The notes under the pieces: model-generated
Database searches by the model: none
What the model was told of the DNA's origin: nothing
The model's input: only the letters and a program-made list of their open reading frames with translations
Source of the DNA: Zoogloea oleivorans
Lineage (GTDB): Bacteria > Pseudomonadota > Gammaproteobacteria > Burkholderiales > Rhodocyclaceae
Length of the DNA stretch: 64,000 nt
Direction of reading: 5' to 3'
Assembly: GCF_008107625.1 (NCBI RefSeq)
Contig: NZ_SDKK01000011.1
Coordinates: 1-64,000 of the forward strand
Shown here: in pieces, positions 1 through 10,257 of the stretch
Layout of the letters: each line of letters begins with the position of its first letter
Position numbering within the stretch: position 1 is the stretch's first letter
Translations under genes and position numbers: made by a program

Positions 1-131
1 CGCATGTGTTCCGCCCATTTCCCGCAGCAACCGCAATACGGGCTCTTGTACACATCGACCTGAGCCCCAGCCAGGGCGGTGCCCGCCATCAGGCCCAGAA
101 CGGACGACAAGATCAGCGTCTGCAGTTTCAT
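1..131 (-). CDS. DUF411 metal-binding periplasmic protein, partial (C-terminus off the window)
   Basis: Reading leftward from the ATG at 129-131 gives MKLQTLILSSVLGLMAGTALA, a clear Sec signal peptide, then a mature start containing YKSPYCGCCGKWAEHM. The CGCC pair directly after a short beta strand is the hallmark of DUF411 proteins, small periplasmic proteins usually found in copper and silver resistance clusters. Only the first 43 or so residues are inside the window. A CopR-type box lies about 70 bp upstream and the multicopper oxidase cluster follows, which supports a role in periplasmic copper handling. The metal and exact function are not established by the sequence. Confidence 0.8.
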   Translation of the reverse strand, partial: MKLQTLILSSVLGLMAGTALAGAQVDVYKSPYCGCCGKWAEHM

Positions 132-199
132 GGCGATTCCTTTGGTGATTGGGATGGCTCATTCTGGCAAATGCACTCCGACGGGAAGCTGTCCTGAAA

Positions 200-215
200 A
201 TTACTTTTCTGTAAT
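200..215. promoter_or_regulatory. CopR/CusR-like response-regulator box
   Basis: ATTACTTTTCTGTAAT is an inverted repeat with 6-bp arms (one mismatch) around a 4-bp centre. It matches the general pattern of cop/cus boxes bound by heavy-metal two-component regulators. It lies upstream of the DUF411 gene. A perfect version of the same box occurs at 3508-3523. Confidence 0.6.
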
Positions 216-238
216 CTTCAAGCGGAGGCGCTGAAATC

Positions 239-895
239 CTAGTGCGTATGCTTGAACCCGGGCGGATGGGTGTGCCCCTTTTTCTCCACGGCTACGGGAG
301 GGACGGGCTCATCCTTTGCAGGGTCGCCATGAGCGTCATGGGCATCAAGCCCACCGTGACTGTGTCCCTCGCTGGATGCCACAAGCGCCGTATAGTCGGT
401 CGCAGTCAGCCCTGGCAGCCTCTGGAGGAAGGCGACCAGATCCCAGATCGCTTCATCCTCCATCCCGCCCTTCGACCAGGCGGGCATGCCTGAAGCCTTG
501 ATTCCGTGCTTGATGATCCAGAACTGACGGGCCTGGGCGAATTGGGGATCGAGCGCAGCTTCGGGCTTGACGGTCAGCTTTGGGGGTGTCGGATAGAGCC
601 CTTTCCGGATCTCCGAGTCCTCTGCTTCCGGAGACAAGTGACATCCCACACACATCGCGTCGTAGTTACCCGAGCCCCGGCGGCCCCGTTCCGGATTCGT
701 CAGATCAACAGGCGGCTTGATCTCACTTGCCCGTACGGCAATGGAGCGCTCACGCGCGAATTCGAGCAAACGATAGGTCAGCGGGTGATGGGGCTCGTCG
801 GCGGCAACGTTGATGGCGCCGGAGTAAAGAAGGACGGCCCCTGAAGCCGCACCCACGGCAGCCAGAACCGCCAGGGTGATCAGAGTCTTGTTCAT
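239..895 (-). CDS. Membrane-anchored or periplasmic c-type cytochrome with His-rich tail
   Basis: The 218-residue protein begins with an N-terminal hydrophobic segment (residues about 5-27) that serves as signal or anchor. A single heme-binding motif CVGCH lies near residue 82, and a likely Met ligand occurs in GMPAWS near residue 137, so this is a class I monoheme cytochrome. The last 45 residues are very rich in histidine (GHSHGG, AHDAHGD, GHTHPP, KHTH), which suggests metal binding. It lies 37 bp downstream of the multicopper oxidase gene in the same orientation and is probably cotranscribed. It may pass electrons to or from the oxidase, or buffer copper in the periplasm. Confidence 0.8.
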   Translation of the reverse strand: MNKTLITLAVLAAVGAASGAVLLYSGAINVAADEPHHPLTYRLLEFARERSIAVRASEIKPPVDLTNPERGRRGSGNYDAMCVGCHLSPEAEDSEIRKGLYPTPPKLTVKPEAALDPQFAQARQFWIIKHGIKASGMPAWSKGGMEDEAIWDLVAFLQRLPGLTATDYTALVASSEGHSHGGLDAHDAHGDPAKDEPVPPVAVEKKGHTHPPGFKHTH

Positions 896-932
896 GATGG
901 GGTTCCTCAGTGCTTGTTATCGTGAGTGGAAC

Positions 933-2354
933 TCAGTGACCGGAATGCGGGCCGGGCTTTCGGACCTGCACTTCGGTTGCTGCGGGCTTGCCCGTCGCCG
1001 GCATGGATTGCCCCCCCTGGGTTTTTGCGCGCGGCGGCTCAGCGGCGGGCCCGGTCCATTCATAGGCACGGGTGCCGGGAGGCTGCTTGTACCAGCCGGG
1101 GTCGGAGTAATCGCCGACCTTCTGCTCGGCACGGACTTTCAGGACAGTGAACATGCCGCCCATCTCCACCGCACCATAGGGGCCTTGGCCTGTCATCATC
1201 GGAAGGGTGTTGTCCGGCAGCGGCATCTCCATTTCACCCATGTCGGCCATGCCGCGCTCTCCCATGACCATGTAGTCGGGAATGAGATCGGTGATCTGCT
1301 TGGCGGCTTCCCGGTGATCGACCCCGATCATCGTCGGCACGTCATGGCCCATCGCATTCATCGTGTGGTGGCTCTTGTGGCAATGGAAGGCCCAGTCACC
1401 GGCTTCGTTGGCGATGAACTCGACTTGACGCATCTGCCCGACGGCGATGTCGGTCGTCACTTCCGGCCAGCGCGACCCCTTGGGCGTCGGGCCGCCGTCG
1501 GTGCCGGTGACCATGAATTCGTGACCATGCAAGTGAATCGGATGATTCGTCATCGTCAGGTTGCCGACGCGGATACGCACCCGGTCGTTCTGGCGCACAT
1601 TGAGGGAGTCGATGCCCGGAAATGCCCGACTGTTGAAGGTCCACAAGTTGAAGTCGAGCATCGTGTTCACCTTCGGTGTATAGCTGCCGGGATCGATGTC
1701 ATAGGCGTTCAGGAGGAAGCAGAAATCCCGGTCCACCTCGTCGATAAGGGGGTGCCGCTCCTTCGGATGGGTAACCCAGAAGCCCATCATGCCCATCGCC
1801 ATCTGGGTCATCTCGTCGGCGTGGGGGTGATACATGAAGGTGCCTGGCCGGCGTGCCACGAACTCGTAGACGAAGGTCTTGCCAGGGGGAATCTGAGGTT
1901 GATTGAGTCCGCCAACACCATCCATTCCGCTGGGCAGGCGTTGCCCGTGCCAATGAATGGTGGTGTGCTCAGGCAGGCGGTTGGTGACGAAGATGCGCAC
2001 CCGGTCGCCTTCGACCACTTCGATCGTTGGGCCGGGGCTTTGTCCGTTGTAACCCCACAGGTGGGCATTCATGCCGGGAGCGATCTCCCGCACAACCGGC
2101 TCGGCCACCAGGTGAAACTCCTTGACGCCCTTGTTCATGCGCCACGGCAGGGTCCAGCCGTTGAGGGTGACCACCGGGTTATAGGGCCGACCGGCGCCGG
2201 TGACGCCTCGCGGGAGATGCGGCGGCGCCGTGTTCGGATCCTCCTTCAGGATCAGCTCAGGAAGTGCTGCCATGGCGACGGGACTGACCGAGGCCGCGGC
2301 CACGGCACCGCCGGTCAGGCCCAGGCTTTGGATGAATGCACGACGGGATGTCAT
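933..2354 (-). CDS. Multicopper oxidase with Tat signal (CopA/CumA-like)
   Basis: The 473-residue protein starts with a twin-arginine signal (TSRRAFIQSLGL) and contains all four copper-binding motifs in order: HWHG near residue 135, HPHAD near 177, HPIHLHGH near 274 and HCHKSHHTMN near 330. These form the type 1 and trinuclear copper sites of the family, so the enzyme should oxidise Cu(I) or organic substrates in the periplasm with O2. The Met-rich stretch after the last motif (GMADMGEMEMPLP) is typical of copper-resistance oxidases. GAAAGGA lies about 7 bp before the ATG. It sits between the cytochrome c gene and a truncated TolC-family gene, as in copper-resistance operons. Confidence 0.9.
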   Translation of the reverse strand: MTSRRAFIQSLGLTGGAVAAASVSPVAMAALPELILKEDPNTAPPHLPRGVTGAGRPYNPVVTLNGWTLPWRMNKGVKEFHLVAEPVVREIAPGMNAHLWGYNGQSPGPTIEVVEGDRVRIFVTNRLPEHTTIHWHGQRLPSGMDGVGGLNQPQIPPGKTFVYEFVARRPGTFMYHPHADEMTQMAMGMMGFWVTHPKERHPLIDEVDRDFCFLLNAYDIDPGSYTPKVNTMLDFNLWTFNSRAFPGIDSLNVRQNDRVRIRVGNLTMTNHPIHLHGHEFMVTGTDGGPTPKGSRWPEVTTDIAVGQMRQVEFIANEAGDWAFHCHKSHHTMNAMGHDVPTMIGVDHREAAKQITDLIPDYMVMGERGMADMGEMEMPLPDNTLPMMTGQGPYGAVEMGGMFTVLKVRAEQKVGDYSDPGWYKQPPGTRAYEWTGPAAEPPRAKTQGGQSMPATGKPAATEVQVRKPGPHSGH

Positions 2355-2370
2355 CGGGTGTCCTTTCGGT

Positions 2371-3423
2371 TCAGTGATCCGGACGGCCGGTGCTGGCCGG
2401 AGCGGTACGTGAGGCGGCGGCCAGGGAGGGCTTGCCGATCAGGGCCATTTGTAGATCACTCTGGGCAATCCAGTAGTCACGCAGGGACTCGATATAGCTG
2501 TTCACACTGGTGATCTGGGAGCGGGCGTCGGCAAGCAGCTCGAAGACCCCGATCAGCATGCCGTTGTAGCGCAGCAGGTTCTCTTCGGCGATCCGCTTGT
2601 TGAGCGGCACGATTTCGTCCCGGTAGTGCTTTGCAATGTCGAAGCTGTTGCGATACGCCGAGTAGGCTTCGCGGACTTCCGAACGGGCGTTGATGGCGGC
2701 TTCGGCCGCACGTTCAACGGCCTGGCCATAGATCGCCTCCGCCTTGGCAACCTTGCTGCCGCCAAAGTCGAAGATCGGAAGCTCGAAACTCACTTCGTAG
2801 CCGCGTTTGTAGCCGCTATCCCGCGCGCCCTCCAGGACACGCGCCGGCCCGAACTCCAGCACGTTGATGAAGCGCGTGGCCTGGGTGAGGCCAAGATTTT
2901 TGGCCAGTGCCTCGGTTTCGAGACGGACCGCCTGAAGATCGAGGCGCTGATCCAGTGCCGTTTGCTCGACAGCCGGCAGTTCGTCGGGCAACTTGGGCAG
3001 ATCGGGCAGGCGCTCGGGGAGTCGAATCGCCTGGGGTGATGGCAAGCCCAGCAGCTTGGTCAGCCGCTCCCGCGCCGCAATGCTGGCTTGCTCGGCCCGA
3101 GCCAGATCGAGGGCCGCGGACGCATAGAAACCTTGCTCGCGCGCCTGCTGAAGCCGGTTGAAGTTACCGACTTCCGCCATCTTGCGGGCCAGGCCAGCGC
3201 CGGCTTCCGCCGCCTGCTTTACTTTTCGGAGGTAACGGACCGACTCTTCGGCCGCAATGGCACCAAAATAGGCCTTGCGCGTCTCGGAGGCCAGCCTCGC
3301 CACCTCCAGTGCCGTCATGCGCTGGGTCTGGGCGAAGTTGCGTTTCTCGACCTCCACGGCAAGCGCGTTGGCGGCTCGCCACCCGCTAACAGAAGCAGGG
3401 TTGATCGCATCGGTCGTCTCCAT
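2371..3423 (-). pseudogene. TolC-family outer membrane efflux protein, 5'-truncated
   Basis: From the ATG at 3421-3423 the reading frame encodes 351 residues of the C-terminal three quarters of a TolC/CusC-type protein: long alpha-helical coiled-coil stretches, RLPERLPDLPKLP linker, second repeat with GYEVSFELPIFDFGG. The signal peptide and roughly the first 100-120 residues expected for this family are missing. The frame stays open upstream to 3762, but the sequence there does not look like TolC. I therefore read it as a gene that lost its 5' end by deletion, with a junction near 3400-3423. A secreted channel cannot form without a signal peptide, so it is probably non-functional. No CusA/CusB-type RND genes are nearby. 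Confidence 0.65.
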
Positions 3424-3507
3424 GGGGTCAAAGGGATACCTCGGGAATCTGGTGTTCCCATGGCGAGCAGTGTGCGGCGCAAAAACCGACAGGAGACTGA
3501 CCCGGGA

Positions 3508-3523
3508 ATTACATCTTTGTAAT
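3508..3523. promoter_or_regulatory. CopR/CusR-like box, perfect inverted repeat
   Basis: ATTACATCTTTGTAAT has two perfect 6-bp arms (ATTACA/TGTAAT) and a 4-bp spacer. It is the same motif as at 200-215. It lies about 85 bp upstream of the truncated TolC gene, the first gene of the multicopper oxidase and cytochrome transcription unit, so it likely marks the metal-responsive promoter of that unit. No two-component regulator gene is inside the window. Confidence 0.65.
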
Positions 3524-3668
3524 CTTGGGAAGAATGGAGGTGGCTTGCGCCAGACTAATGCTGCCAAACAGAGAATGCTGCGAGGGAGACCATGAGACTC
3601 CCATGGATGCCGCATCGGTACGGAAGATTCTGGAACCCATCGACCGCTGAACGGCTGAAGGCCAGCCC

Positions 3669-4796
3669 TCAGGCCATCTGCCCGATAGCCTTGCGAAAGC
3701 GCGCCAGGGACAGCGAGAAGAGCACCGCACCAATCACCAGCAGATAGGCGAACGGCTTCCACACCAGATCGAGCCCGGCCCCCCGGTAGAGGATGGCCTG
3801 GCTCAACTCGGTGTAGTGCGTGGTGGGCGCGAGCAGCATCAGGTTCTGCACGAGTTCCGGCATACTCTCCCGCGGGGTGAGGCTGCCGGAGAGGATCTGC
3901 AGCGGCATCAGGGTCAGCATGAGCAGCAAGCCGAACTGAGGCATGCTGCGCGCCAGCGTTGCCATGAAGATGCCCATCGAGGTGGTGGCGAACAGGTGCA
4001 GGGCTGTTCCGGCCAGAAACAGCAGTACCGAACCCTCGATCGGCACATGCAGCGCGCCGCGAATCACCAGATTGAGCGACAGTGTCGCCGCTACCAGCAC
4101 CACCAGTCCGCAGGCCCAGACTTTGGCGAACATGATCTCGGTCGGCGTGACCGGCATCACCAGCAGGTGCTCGACGGTGCCATGCTCCCGCTCGCGGATC
4201 AACGCCGCGCCGGTGAGAATGATCGACAGCATCGTCACGTTGTTCACCACCTCCATCAGCCCGCCGAACCAGGATTGCTCCAGCGCCGGATTGAAGCGCG
4301 CGCGCAGGGCCAGATCCACCGGCGGCACGGTGCTGCCCCGGTAACGCTGGACGAACTCATTCACCTCTCCCATCACAATCTGCTGCACATAGGCATTGCC
4401 GCTGAAAGCCTGGCTCATGCGGGTGGCGTCCACGTTGAGCTGGATCCTGGGCGAGCGACCGGCCAGCACGTCGCGCTGGAAATTCGGCGGAATATCGAGC
4501 ACGAAAGTGTAGCGGCCGGCATCGAGCCCCGGGTCCACCTCGTTCAGGATGAGGCGGGCCGGCTGCGTAAAGCGCGGTGGGTAAAAGGCCGACGCGATCC
4601 GTGCCGACAGGGCCGAAGCGTCCTCGTCGACAATGGCGATCGGCGCGTTGTGCAGCGTCTCCGGCATCGTGGTGGCGGCCATGTAGATGGCTGCGGTGAA
4701 GGTCCAGACGATCAGGAAGATCATCATCGGATCGCGGCGCAAGCTCCACAGCTCTTTGATGCCCAGGCGATAGATGTTCATCAGGTGATGACGCAT
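3669..4796 (-). CDS. ABC-2 type transporter permease (YhhJ-like)
   Basis: The 375-residue membrane protein has one N-terminal membrane segment near residue 25-40, a periplasmic domain of about 120 residues, and five further hydrophobic segments in the C-terminal half. Inside the latter is the ABC-2 signature region with EREHGTVEHLLVMPVTPTEI. It follows the ATPase-permease fusion gene with a 1-bp gap and is the last gene of the four-gene operon. In the related E. coli yhiI-rbbA-yhhJ set this protein is the second permease half. Substrate unknown; the linked TetR regulator suggests a toxic organic compound. Confidence 0.85.
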   Translation of the reverse strand: MRHHLMNIYRLGIKELWSLRRDPMMIFLIVWTFTAAIYMAATTMPETLHNAPIAIVDEDASALSARIASAFYPPRFTQPARLILNEVDPGLDAGRYTFVLDIPPNFQRDVLAGRSPRIQLNVDATRMSQAFSGNAYVQQIVMGEVNEFVQRYRGSTVPPVDLALRARFNPALEQSWFGGLMEVVNNVTMLSIILTGAALIREREHGTVEHLLVMPVTPTEIMFAKVWACGLVVLVAATLSLNLVIRGALHVPIEGSVLLFLAGTALHLFATTSMGIFMATLARSMPQFGLLLMLTLMPLQILSGSLTPRESMPELVQNLMLLAPTTHYTELSQAILYRGAGLDLVWKPFAYLLVIGAVLFSLSLARFRKAIGQMA

Positions 4797-4797
4797 G

Positions 4798-7545
4798 TCA
4801 GGCCTCCTGTTTTTTCAGCAGCAGCACCGCTGCCCCGAGGATCACCGGCACGGCGATCAGCAGCGGCCAGAACGCACTGTGCAGGTCGGCAAAGCCCAGC
4901 GCCTTGCTGAACACGCCGCGGCTGATCATGAACATGTGACTGGCGGGATAGATCTCGCCGAGCAGACGGCCACCGCCTTCCAGCGACGACACCGGATTGA
5001 TCAGGCCGGCAAACTGTATTGCCGGAAGCAGGGTGCCGAGCATGGCCAGGAACATCGCGGCAATCTGGCTGCGCGTGACGGTCGAGGCCAGCAGGCCCAT
5101 GCCTGTCGCACTCAGGCTGAACAGGAAGGCCCCGGCCAGCAAGGTCGGAAAGCTCCCGGTCACCGGCACGTCAAATACAATCACGGCCAGCAGGCACATG
5201 AGCAGAAAGTTGAGCATCGCCAGCGCCACATAGGGTGCCTGCTTGCCAAGCAGAAACTCGATGCGGGTGATCGGCGTGACATACAGGTTGATGATCGACC
5301 CCAGCTCCTTCTCGCGCACAACGGCGAGCGCGGTCAGCATGGCGGGCAACATCAGCAGGAGCAGCGGGATCACCGCCGGCACCATGGCCGGCAGGCTCTT
5401 CACGTCAGGGTTGTAGCGATAGCGGGTCTCGATAGCTGCTGCGCCCAGGCGCATCCGCCCTCCCCGCTCGCGCACCTGTTCGAGCAGCCACAACTGATGC
5501 ATGCCCTGCACGTAGCCGCTCACCGTTTCGGCGCGTTGCGGCATCGCCCCGTCGATCCACGCGCCAATCTGCACCGCCCCGCCGCGCGCCACATCCCGCG
5601 CAAAACCGGGCGGGATTTCAAGCGCCAGCGACAGCTCGCCACTGCGCATGCGCCGGTCGAGTTCGGCGTAGTCGGCAAGCGGCGGGCGCTCGCTGAAATA
5701 GCGCGAGCCAGCCAGGTTGAGGGCGTAGTTACGGCTCAGTGGAGTCTGGTCGCGGTCGAGCACGGCAAAGCGCAGGTTTTCCACGTCCATGCTGATCCCG
5801 AAGCCCATCACGAACATCAGCAGCAGCGAGCCGACCAGCGCCATGGTGGCACGCACCGGGTCGCGCTGCAGCTCCAGGCTTTCACGCCACACATAGCTGT
5901 AGATGCGGCCCAGACTCTGGTGAAAACGGCGCCCGCGAGTCGGCTTGGTGTGCGGTGTAACGCGGTTTTCTGCCGGCGCTGTACGCTCTTCGGCAACTAC
6001 GCCACCTGCGCCGTCCGCCTCGATCAGGTAGTCGATAAAGGCGTCTTCCAGCGTGGCCTTGCCACGCCGGGCGATCAGTGCGGCCGGCGTGTCGCTGTCG
6101 AGCACGCGGCCGGCGTGCATCATCGACATGCGGTCGCAACGCGCCGCCTCGTTCATGAAGTGCGTCGAGATGAAGATGGTCACCTTGTCGCGCCGCGCCA
6201 GCTCGATCATCAGGCGCCAGAAGTTGTCCCGGGCGATGGGGTCGACGCCGGAGGTCGGTTCATCGAGGATCAGCAGCTCGGGCTTGTGCACCATCGCCAC
6301 CGCCAGTGACAGGCGCTGGCGCATCCCCAGCGGCAGGCTCTCGGGCAAGGTGTCGAGCACATCGGCCAGGCCAAACCGCCTGACCATCTCGTCCACCCGC
6401 GCCGGCACTTCGGGCTCCGGCACATGGAAGAGGCGCGCGTGCAGCACCAGGTTCTGGCGCACGCTCAGCTCGCCATACAGCGAGAAGGCCTGCGACATGT
6501 AGCCCACGCGCCGCCGCGTCGCCATATCCTTCGGATCGACGGGCTTGCCGAACAGCCACGCGTCGCCCTCGGTAGCGGCAAGCAGGCCGGTCAGCATCTT
6601 CATCGTGGTGGATTTGCCGCAGCCATTGGAGCCCAGGAAGCCGAAGATCTCGCCCCGCCGGATACGGAAATCCACGTGATCCACCGCCACGAAGTCACCG
6701 AAGCGCATCGTCAAACCCCGCGCTTCGATGGCGATATCGGCTCCGCCGGAATCCTCCAGCGGCGGGATTTCAACCGCCGCATGGCCGCGCCGCTTTTCCT
6801 CCGGCAAGAGCGCAATGAAGGCCGCCTCGAGCGTCGCAGCGCCGGCGTGGGCCATGAGTTCCTGCGGCGTGCCGGTGGCCAGCACCCGACCGTCGTCCAT
6901 GGCCACCAGCCAGTCAAAACGCTGGGCCTCGTCCATGTAGGCGGTCGCGACGATCACGCTCATGCCCGGACGGCTCCGGCGAATGCGTCCGATCAAGTCC
7001 CAGAACTGGACGCGGGCGAGCGGATCGACACCGGTGGTCGGCTCGTCGAGAATCAGCAAATCCGGGTCGTGGATCAGCGCACAGCACAAACCCAGCTTCT
7101 GTTTCATGCCGCCCGAGAGCTTGCCCGACGGACGATCGAGAAACGGGAATAGCCCGGTGCTGCGGGTCAGCGCATCGATGCGCCGACGCCGTTCGGCCGT
7201 GCCGTGGCCAAACAGGCGGGCAAAGAACTGCAGGTTTTCTTCCACCGACAAGGTCGGGTAAAGGTTCTTGCCCAGTCCCTGGGGCATGTAGGCGATACGC
7301 GGGCAGACGAGATCCCGGTGGCGCTTGCTGCCCATATCCCCACCCAGCGCCTCGACCTGCCCCTGCTGCACGGCCCGGGCGCCGGCGACCAGAGCCAGCA
7401 AGCTCGACTTGCCGACACCGTCGGGACCGATCAGGCCGACCATGCAACCGGCCGGTACATCCACCGTCACCCCGTCGAGGGCGGCCGTCCTGCCATAGCG
7501 CAGGTGCACGCCCGCCAGACGGACCACCGGCGCAGCGGAGGTCAT
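4798..7545 (-). CDS. rbbA: ABC transporter with two ATPase domains fused to an ABC-2 permease (RbbA-like)
   Basis: The 915-residue protein carries two nucleotide-binding domains, then a permease. First domain: Walker [10 protein letters not shown] near residue 36, signature LSGGMKQK, Walker [13 protein letters not shown]. Second domain: Walker [10 protein letters not shown] near 285, a degenerate signature LPLGMRQR, Walker [13 protein letters not shown]. From about residue 550 an ABC-2 domain follows with a periplasmic loop and [18 protein letters not shown]. This order matches RbbA/YhiH-type proteins. The ATG at 7543-7545 overlaps the stop of the HlyD gene (ATGA), which decides the start over an upstream candidate. 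It exports an unknown substrate together with the adjoining adaptor, permease and outer-membrane factor. Confidence 0.85.
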   Translation of the reverse strand: MTSAAPVVRLAGVHLRYGRTAALDGVTVDVPAGCMVGLIGPDGVGKSSLLALVAGARAVQQGQVEALGGDMGSKRHRDLVCPRIAYMPQGLGKNLYPTLSVEENLQFFARLFGHGTAERRRRIDALTRSTGLFPFLDRPSGKLSGGMKQKLGLCCALIHDPDLLILDEPTTGVDPLARVQFWDLIGRIRRSRPGMSVIVATAYMDEAQRFDWLVAMDDGRVLATGTPQELMAHAGAATLEAAFIALLPEEKRRGHAAVEIPPLEDSGGADIAIEARGLTMRFGDFVAVDHVDFRIRRGEIFGFLGSNGCGKSTTMKMLTGLLAATEGDAWLFGKPVDPKDMATRRRVGYMSQAFSLYGELSVRQNLVLHARLFHVPEPEVPARVDEMVRRFGLADVLDTLPESLPLGMRQRLSLAVAMVHKPELLILDEPTSGVDPIARDNFWRLMIELARRDKVTIFISTHFMNEAARCDRMSMMHAGRVLDSDTPAALIARRGKATLEDAFIDYLIEADGAGGVVAEERTAPAENRVTPHTKPTRGRRFHQSLGRIYSYVWRESLELQRDPVRATMALVGSLLLMFVMGFGISMDVENLRFAVLDRDQTPLSRNYALNLAGSRYFSERPPLADYAELDRRMRSGELSLALEIPPGFARDVARGGAVQIGAWIDGAMPQRAETVSGYVQGMHQLWLLEQVRERGGRMRLGAAAIETRYRYNPDVKSLPAMVPAVIPLLLLMLPAMLTALAVVREKELGSIINLYVTPITRIEFLLGKQAPYVALAMLNFLLMCLLAVIVFDVPVTGSFPTLLAGAFLFSLSATGMGLLASTVTRSQIAAMFLAMLGTLLPAIQFAGLINPVSSLEGGGRLLGEIYPASHMFMISRGVFSKALGFADLHSAFWPLLIAVPVILGAAVLLLKKQEA

Positions 7546-8612
7546 GGCGCGACCTTCTTCTCCAGTTGCAGCGGCCACGCTGCCTGCGGATCGATCTTCA
7601 CCCAGGCCACACCCGGCAAGCCCGTCTTGACCTGCTGCAGGTGCTGCATCAGCAGCTCGCGATCAATCTGTGCCTTGACGCGGAACATCAGTTTCTGGCG
7701 CTCGCTGACCGTTTCCACCGTTTTGGGGGTGAACTGGGCGGTGCTGGAGACAAACGAAACCCTGGCCGGAATCACGAACTGCGGCGCGGCGTCGAGCACG
7801 ATGCGCACCTCGCTGCCCAGCGCTACTTTGCCAGCCACGGTTTCGGGCAGAAAGAAGCTCATGTAAACCTCGGTGAGATCGACCAGGTTGAGCAGCTTGC
7901 CGCCGGCGCCCAGCACTTCACCCGGCTGGGCGACCCGGTATTGCACCCGGCCGGCGCGCGGCGCCTTGAGCAAACTGTCGGCGAGGTCGGCATCGACGCG
8001 TGCAACGCTCGCCTTGGCCGCCGCCACGCTGGATTGGGCACCGGTAACCTGGGTACGCGCGGCAGTGATGGCCGCCCGCGCAGCTGCCACCTGGGCCTTG
8101 GTGGCCACCACCGCGGCCTGGGCGCTGCGGGCCTTGGCGCGGTCATCGTCCAGCTCTTGCCCCGACGACGCCCCCTCTCGGGCCAGTGTTTCGGAACGCA
8201 CCAGGCGACGCTGCGCCGCGTCGAGCTCGCTTTCACGCTGCACCACCAGCGCCTGGGCCGCCTGATGATCGCTATCGCGCAAGGCCACCTGCGCCTCGGC
8301 CCCGGCCACCGCCTGCAAGGCCTGCTGGTAGCGGGCTACTGCCTCGTCTCGCTGGGCCTGCAAGCTGTCGATCTGCATGCGGGCAAGCGGCTGACCGGCG
8401 CTGACGAAGTCGCCTTCACGCACCAGGATGTCCTCGACCCGGCCGGCCAGCCTGGTGGCCACATCAACTTCGGTCGCCTCGATACGGCCATTACCGCTGG
8501 CCAGCCCCTCATTCGGCCCGTGGTTGCGCAGTGCGCTCCAGGCGTAGTAGCCCAGCGCTACGGCAGCTACCAGGGCAAGGGCGGGAATAAATTTTCTGAC
8601 AGTGGGGTTCAT
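7542..8612 (-). CDS. HlyD-family membrane fusion protein (efflux adaptor)
   Basis: The 356-residue protein has an N-terminal membrane anchor (residues 8-28), a biotinyl-lipoyl-like beta domain ([21 protein letters not shown] near residue 55), a long alpha-helical hairpin rich in Ala, Arg and Gln (about 80-215), a second lipoyl half ([21 protein letters not shown]) and a beta-barrel domain. This is the periplasmic adaptor that links the inner-membrane ABC exporter to the NodT-type channel. Its start overlaps the stop of the outer-membrane factor gene and its stop overlaps the start of the ATPase gene, so the three are translationally coupled. Confidence 0.88.
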   Translation of the reverse strand: MNPTVRKFIPALALVAAVALGYYAWSALRNHGPNEGLASGNGRIEATEVDVATRLAGRVEDILVREGDFVSAGQPLARMQIDSLQAQRDEAVARYQQALQAVAGAEAQVALRDSDHQAAQALVVQRESELDAAQRRLVRSETLAREGASSGQELDDDRAKARSAQAAVVATKAQVAAARAAITAARTQVTGAQSSVAAAKASVARVDADLADSLLKAPRAGRVQYRVAQPGEVLGAGGKLLNLVDLTEVYMSFFLPETVAGKVALGSEVRIVLDAAPQFVIPARVSFVSSTAQFTPKTVETVSERQKLMFRVKAQIDRELLMQHLQQVKTGLPGVAWVKIDPQAAWPLQLEKKVAP

Positions 8613-10066
8613 GGTCTTGCCTGCGTCTCGTTCGTTCCATCGCTACAAACGCCGGGCGTGCCACCGCCCAACGCGGAATACAGCGCCACTTGCGCACTCA
8701 GCAACGCCCGTCGCGTCTGTACCACCTGCTGCTCGACGGCCAGCAACTCGCGCTCGGCATCGAGTACTTCCAGGTAGCGCGCTGCGCCACTGTCGTAACG
8801 CAGCTTGGCCAGCCGCGCCCGCTCGGTCTGCACCGCCAGGCTGGCGCTCAGCATATGTACCTGCTCGCCGAGCCAGTGGCGCGCCGCCAGGGCATCGGCC
8901 ACATCGCGGAAGGCCGCCTGGATGACCTGCTGATAACGCACCACAGCCTGTTCGCGCCGCACCCGGGCCAGGTCGAGGGCCGCCTCGCGACGTCCGCCAT
9001 CGAAAATCGGCAGGGAGACACTCGGCGCGAAGGTCCACGCGGCACTGCCATTGCGGAAAAGTCCGTCCAGTTCGGCGCTGGCGGTACCGAAAGACCCCGT
9101 CAATGCAATACGCGGAAAGAACGCCGCCCGCGCAGCACCAATATTGGCGCTCGCGGCTTTCAGGCTGTGCTCGGCAGCCACAACGTCGGGTCGAGCAGTG
9201 AGCAGATCGGATGGAAGACCCGGTGCCAGGGCACGAAAGGTGGCGTTCTCATCGAGATGATCGGCCGTCCGCAGCTGGCCGACATCCATGCCCGTCAGCA
9301 AGGCCAGGGAGTTAGCCTGTGTGGCCCGCGCCTGTTCAAGCTGAGCCAGCAGCGTGGTGGCTTGCTGCCACAGAACCTCCACCTGCGTCAGCTCGAGTTT
9401 CGAGGTTGCGCCAAGCGCCACCCGGCGCCGGAAAATGCGCAGCGATTCGGCACGGCTGGCAACCGTGCGACGGGTCAGGGCAAGGCGCTCGTCGAGCTCG
9501 CTCAAGCCCAGGTAAGCGTTACTCACTTGGGCGATGAGGCTCAGGGTGCTTGCCGCGTGCGCGGCGTCGGTGGCCAGATAAGTTTCGAGGGCGGCTGTCT
9601 CCAGGCTGCGGACGCGGCCCCAGAAATCCGCCTCCCAGCTATTGAAACCGACGCCCAGCTGGAACTGGCTGCCGATAACCCGCTCGCCACTGGCGCTCAG
9701 GTCGGCGGGAACCCGCGCACGCGCCGCATCCAGGCCCATGGACACGGCCGGAAAACGTTCCGCGCGCTGGATGCCATAGGCTGCGCGTGCCTCTTCGACG
9801 CGAAGCAGCGCACCGCGCAAGTCCCGGTTGTTGACCAGGGCCTGGTCGACCACAGTGAGCAGGCGGGAGTCAGTGAAGTAGTCGCGCCAGCAGATCTCCG
9901 CTGCCGGTGTCATGCTGATCGCGGCACCTGCAGCGGGATAGGTTGCAGGCACCGGCAGCGGCGGCCGCTCGTGGGGTGGCGCCAGGCTTGCACAACCGAC
10001 CAGCAAAACGGAGATCGCCAGCGGTAAAGCCCGCCGTAACCGGGGAAGCATCGCTGTACTTGGCAT
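8609..10066 (-). CDS. NodT-family outer membrane efflux lipoprotein
   Basis: The 485-residue protein starts with a signal peptide ending in the lipobox LLVGC (Cys near residue 25), as in OprM/NodT-type channels. Two TolC-type repeats follow with coiled-coil helices and the motif pairs NSWEADFWGRV and VSLPIFDGGRREA. It is the first gene of the leftward efflux operon, with a TetR-family gene diverging from it. It should form the outer-membrane exit duct for the ABC exporter. Confidence 0.9.
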   Translation of the reverse strand: MPSTAMLPRLRRALPLAISVLLVGCASLAPPHERPPLPVPATYPAAGAAISMTPAAEICWRDYFTDSRLLTVVDQALVNNRDLRGALLRVEEARAAYGIQRAERFPAVSMGLDAARARVPADLSASGERVIGSQFQLGVGFNSWEADFWGRVRSLETAALETYLATDAAHAASTLSLIAQVSNAYLGLSELDERLALTRRTVASRAESLRIFRRRVALGATSKLELTQVEVLWQQATTLLAQLEQARATQANSLALLTGMDVGQLRTADHLDENATFRALAPGLPSDLLTARPDVVAAEHSLKAASANIGAARAAFFPRIALTGSFGTASAELDGLFRNGSAAWTFAPSVSLPIFDGGRREAALDLARVRREQAVVRYQQVIQAAFRDVADALAARHWLGEQVHMLSASLAVQTERARLAKLRYDSGAARYLEVLDAERELLAVEQQVVQTRRALLSAQVALYSALGGGTPGVCSDGTNETQARP

Positions 10067-10159
10067 TTTCGGTAAAACGCACGGAAGCCGCCGTCCACGA
10101 CTGCCGAAACAAAATCAGGGTCAATCCGCTTTCAGGGCGGGGGCTGCGGACCGTTACCG

Positions 10160-10176
10160 ACTAACTAGTCGTTAGT
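10160..10176. promoter_or_regulatory. Operator for the TetR regulator in the divergent promoter
   Basis: ACTAACTAGTCGTTAGT is a perfect inverted repeat with 6-bp arms and a 5-bp spacer. It lies between the divergent efflux operon and the TetR gene and abuts a -10-like TATATT at 10176-10181. Position and symmetry fit a TetR-family operator that controls both directions. Confidence 0.65.
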
Positions 10177-10257
10177 ATATTCTCATGCCAGACGCCAGCG
10201 TGAAGATCTCGCTTCGGTTATCTTACGCACCCCTCAAGCCCCATTGGGCACCATCCC

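Noticed and set aside
876-2513. A 545-codon open frame on the plus strand
   Set aside because: It is the antisense shadow of the multicopper oxidase gene; the minus-strand frame has all copper motifs and a Tat signal.
3424-3762. Upstream extension of the TolC frame
   Set aside because: The 113 extra residues show no signal peptide and no TolC similarity, and they cover the CopR-type box.
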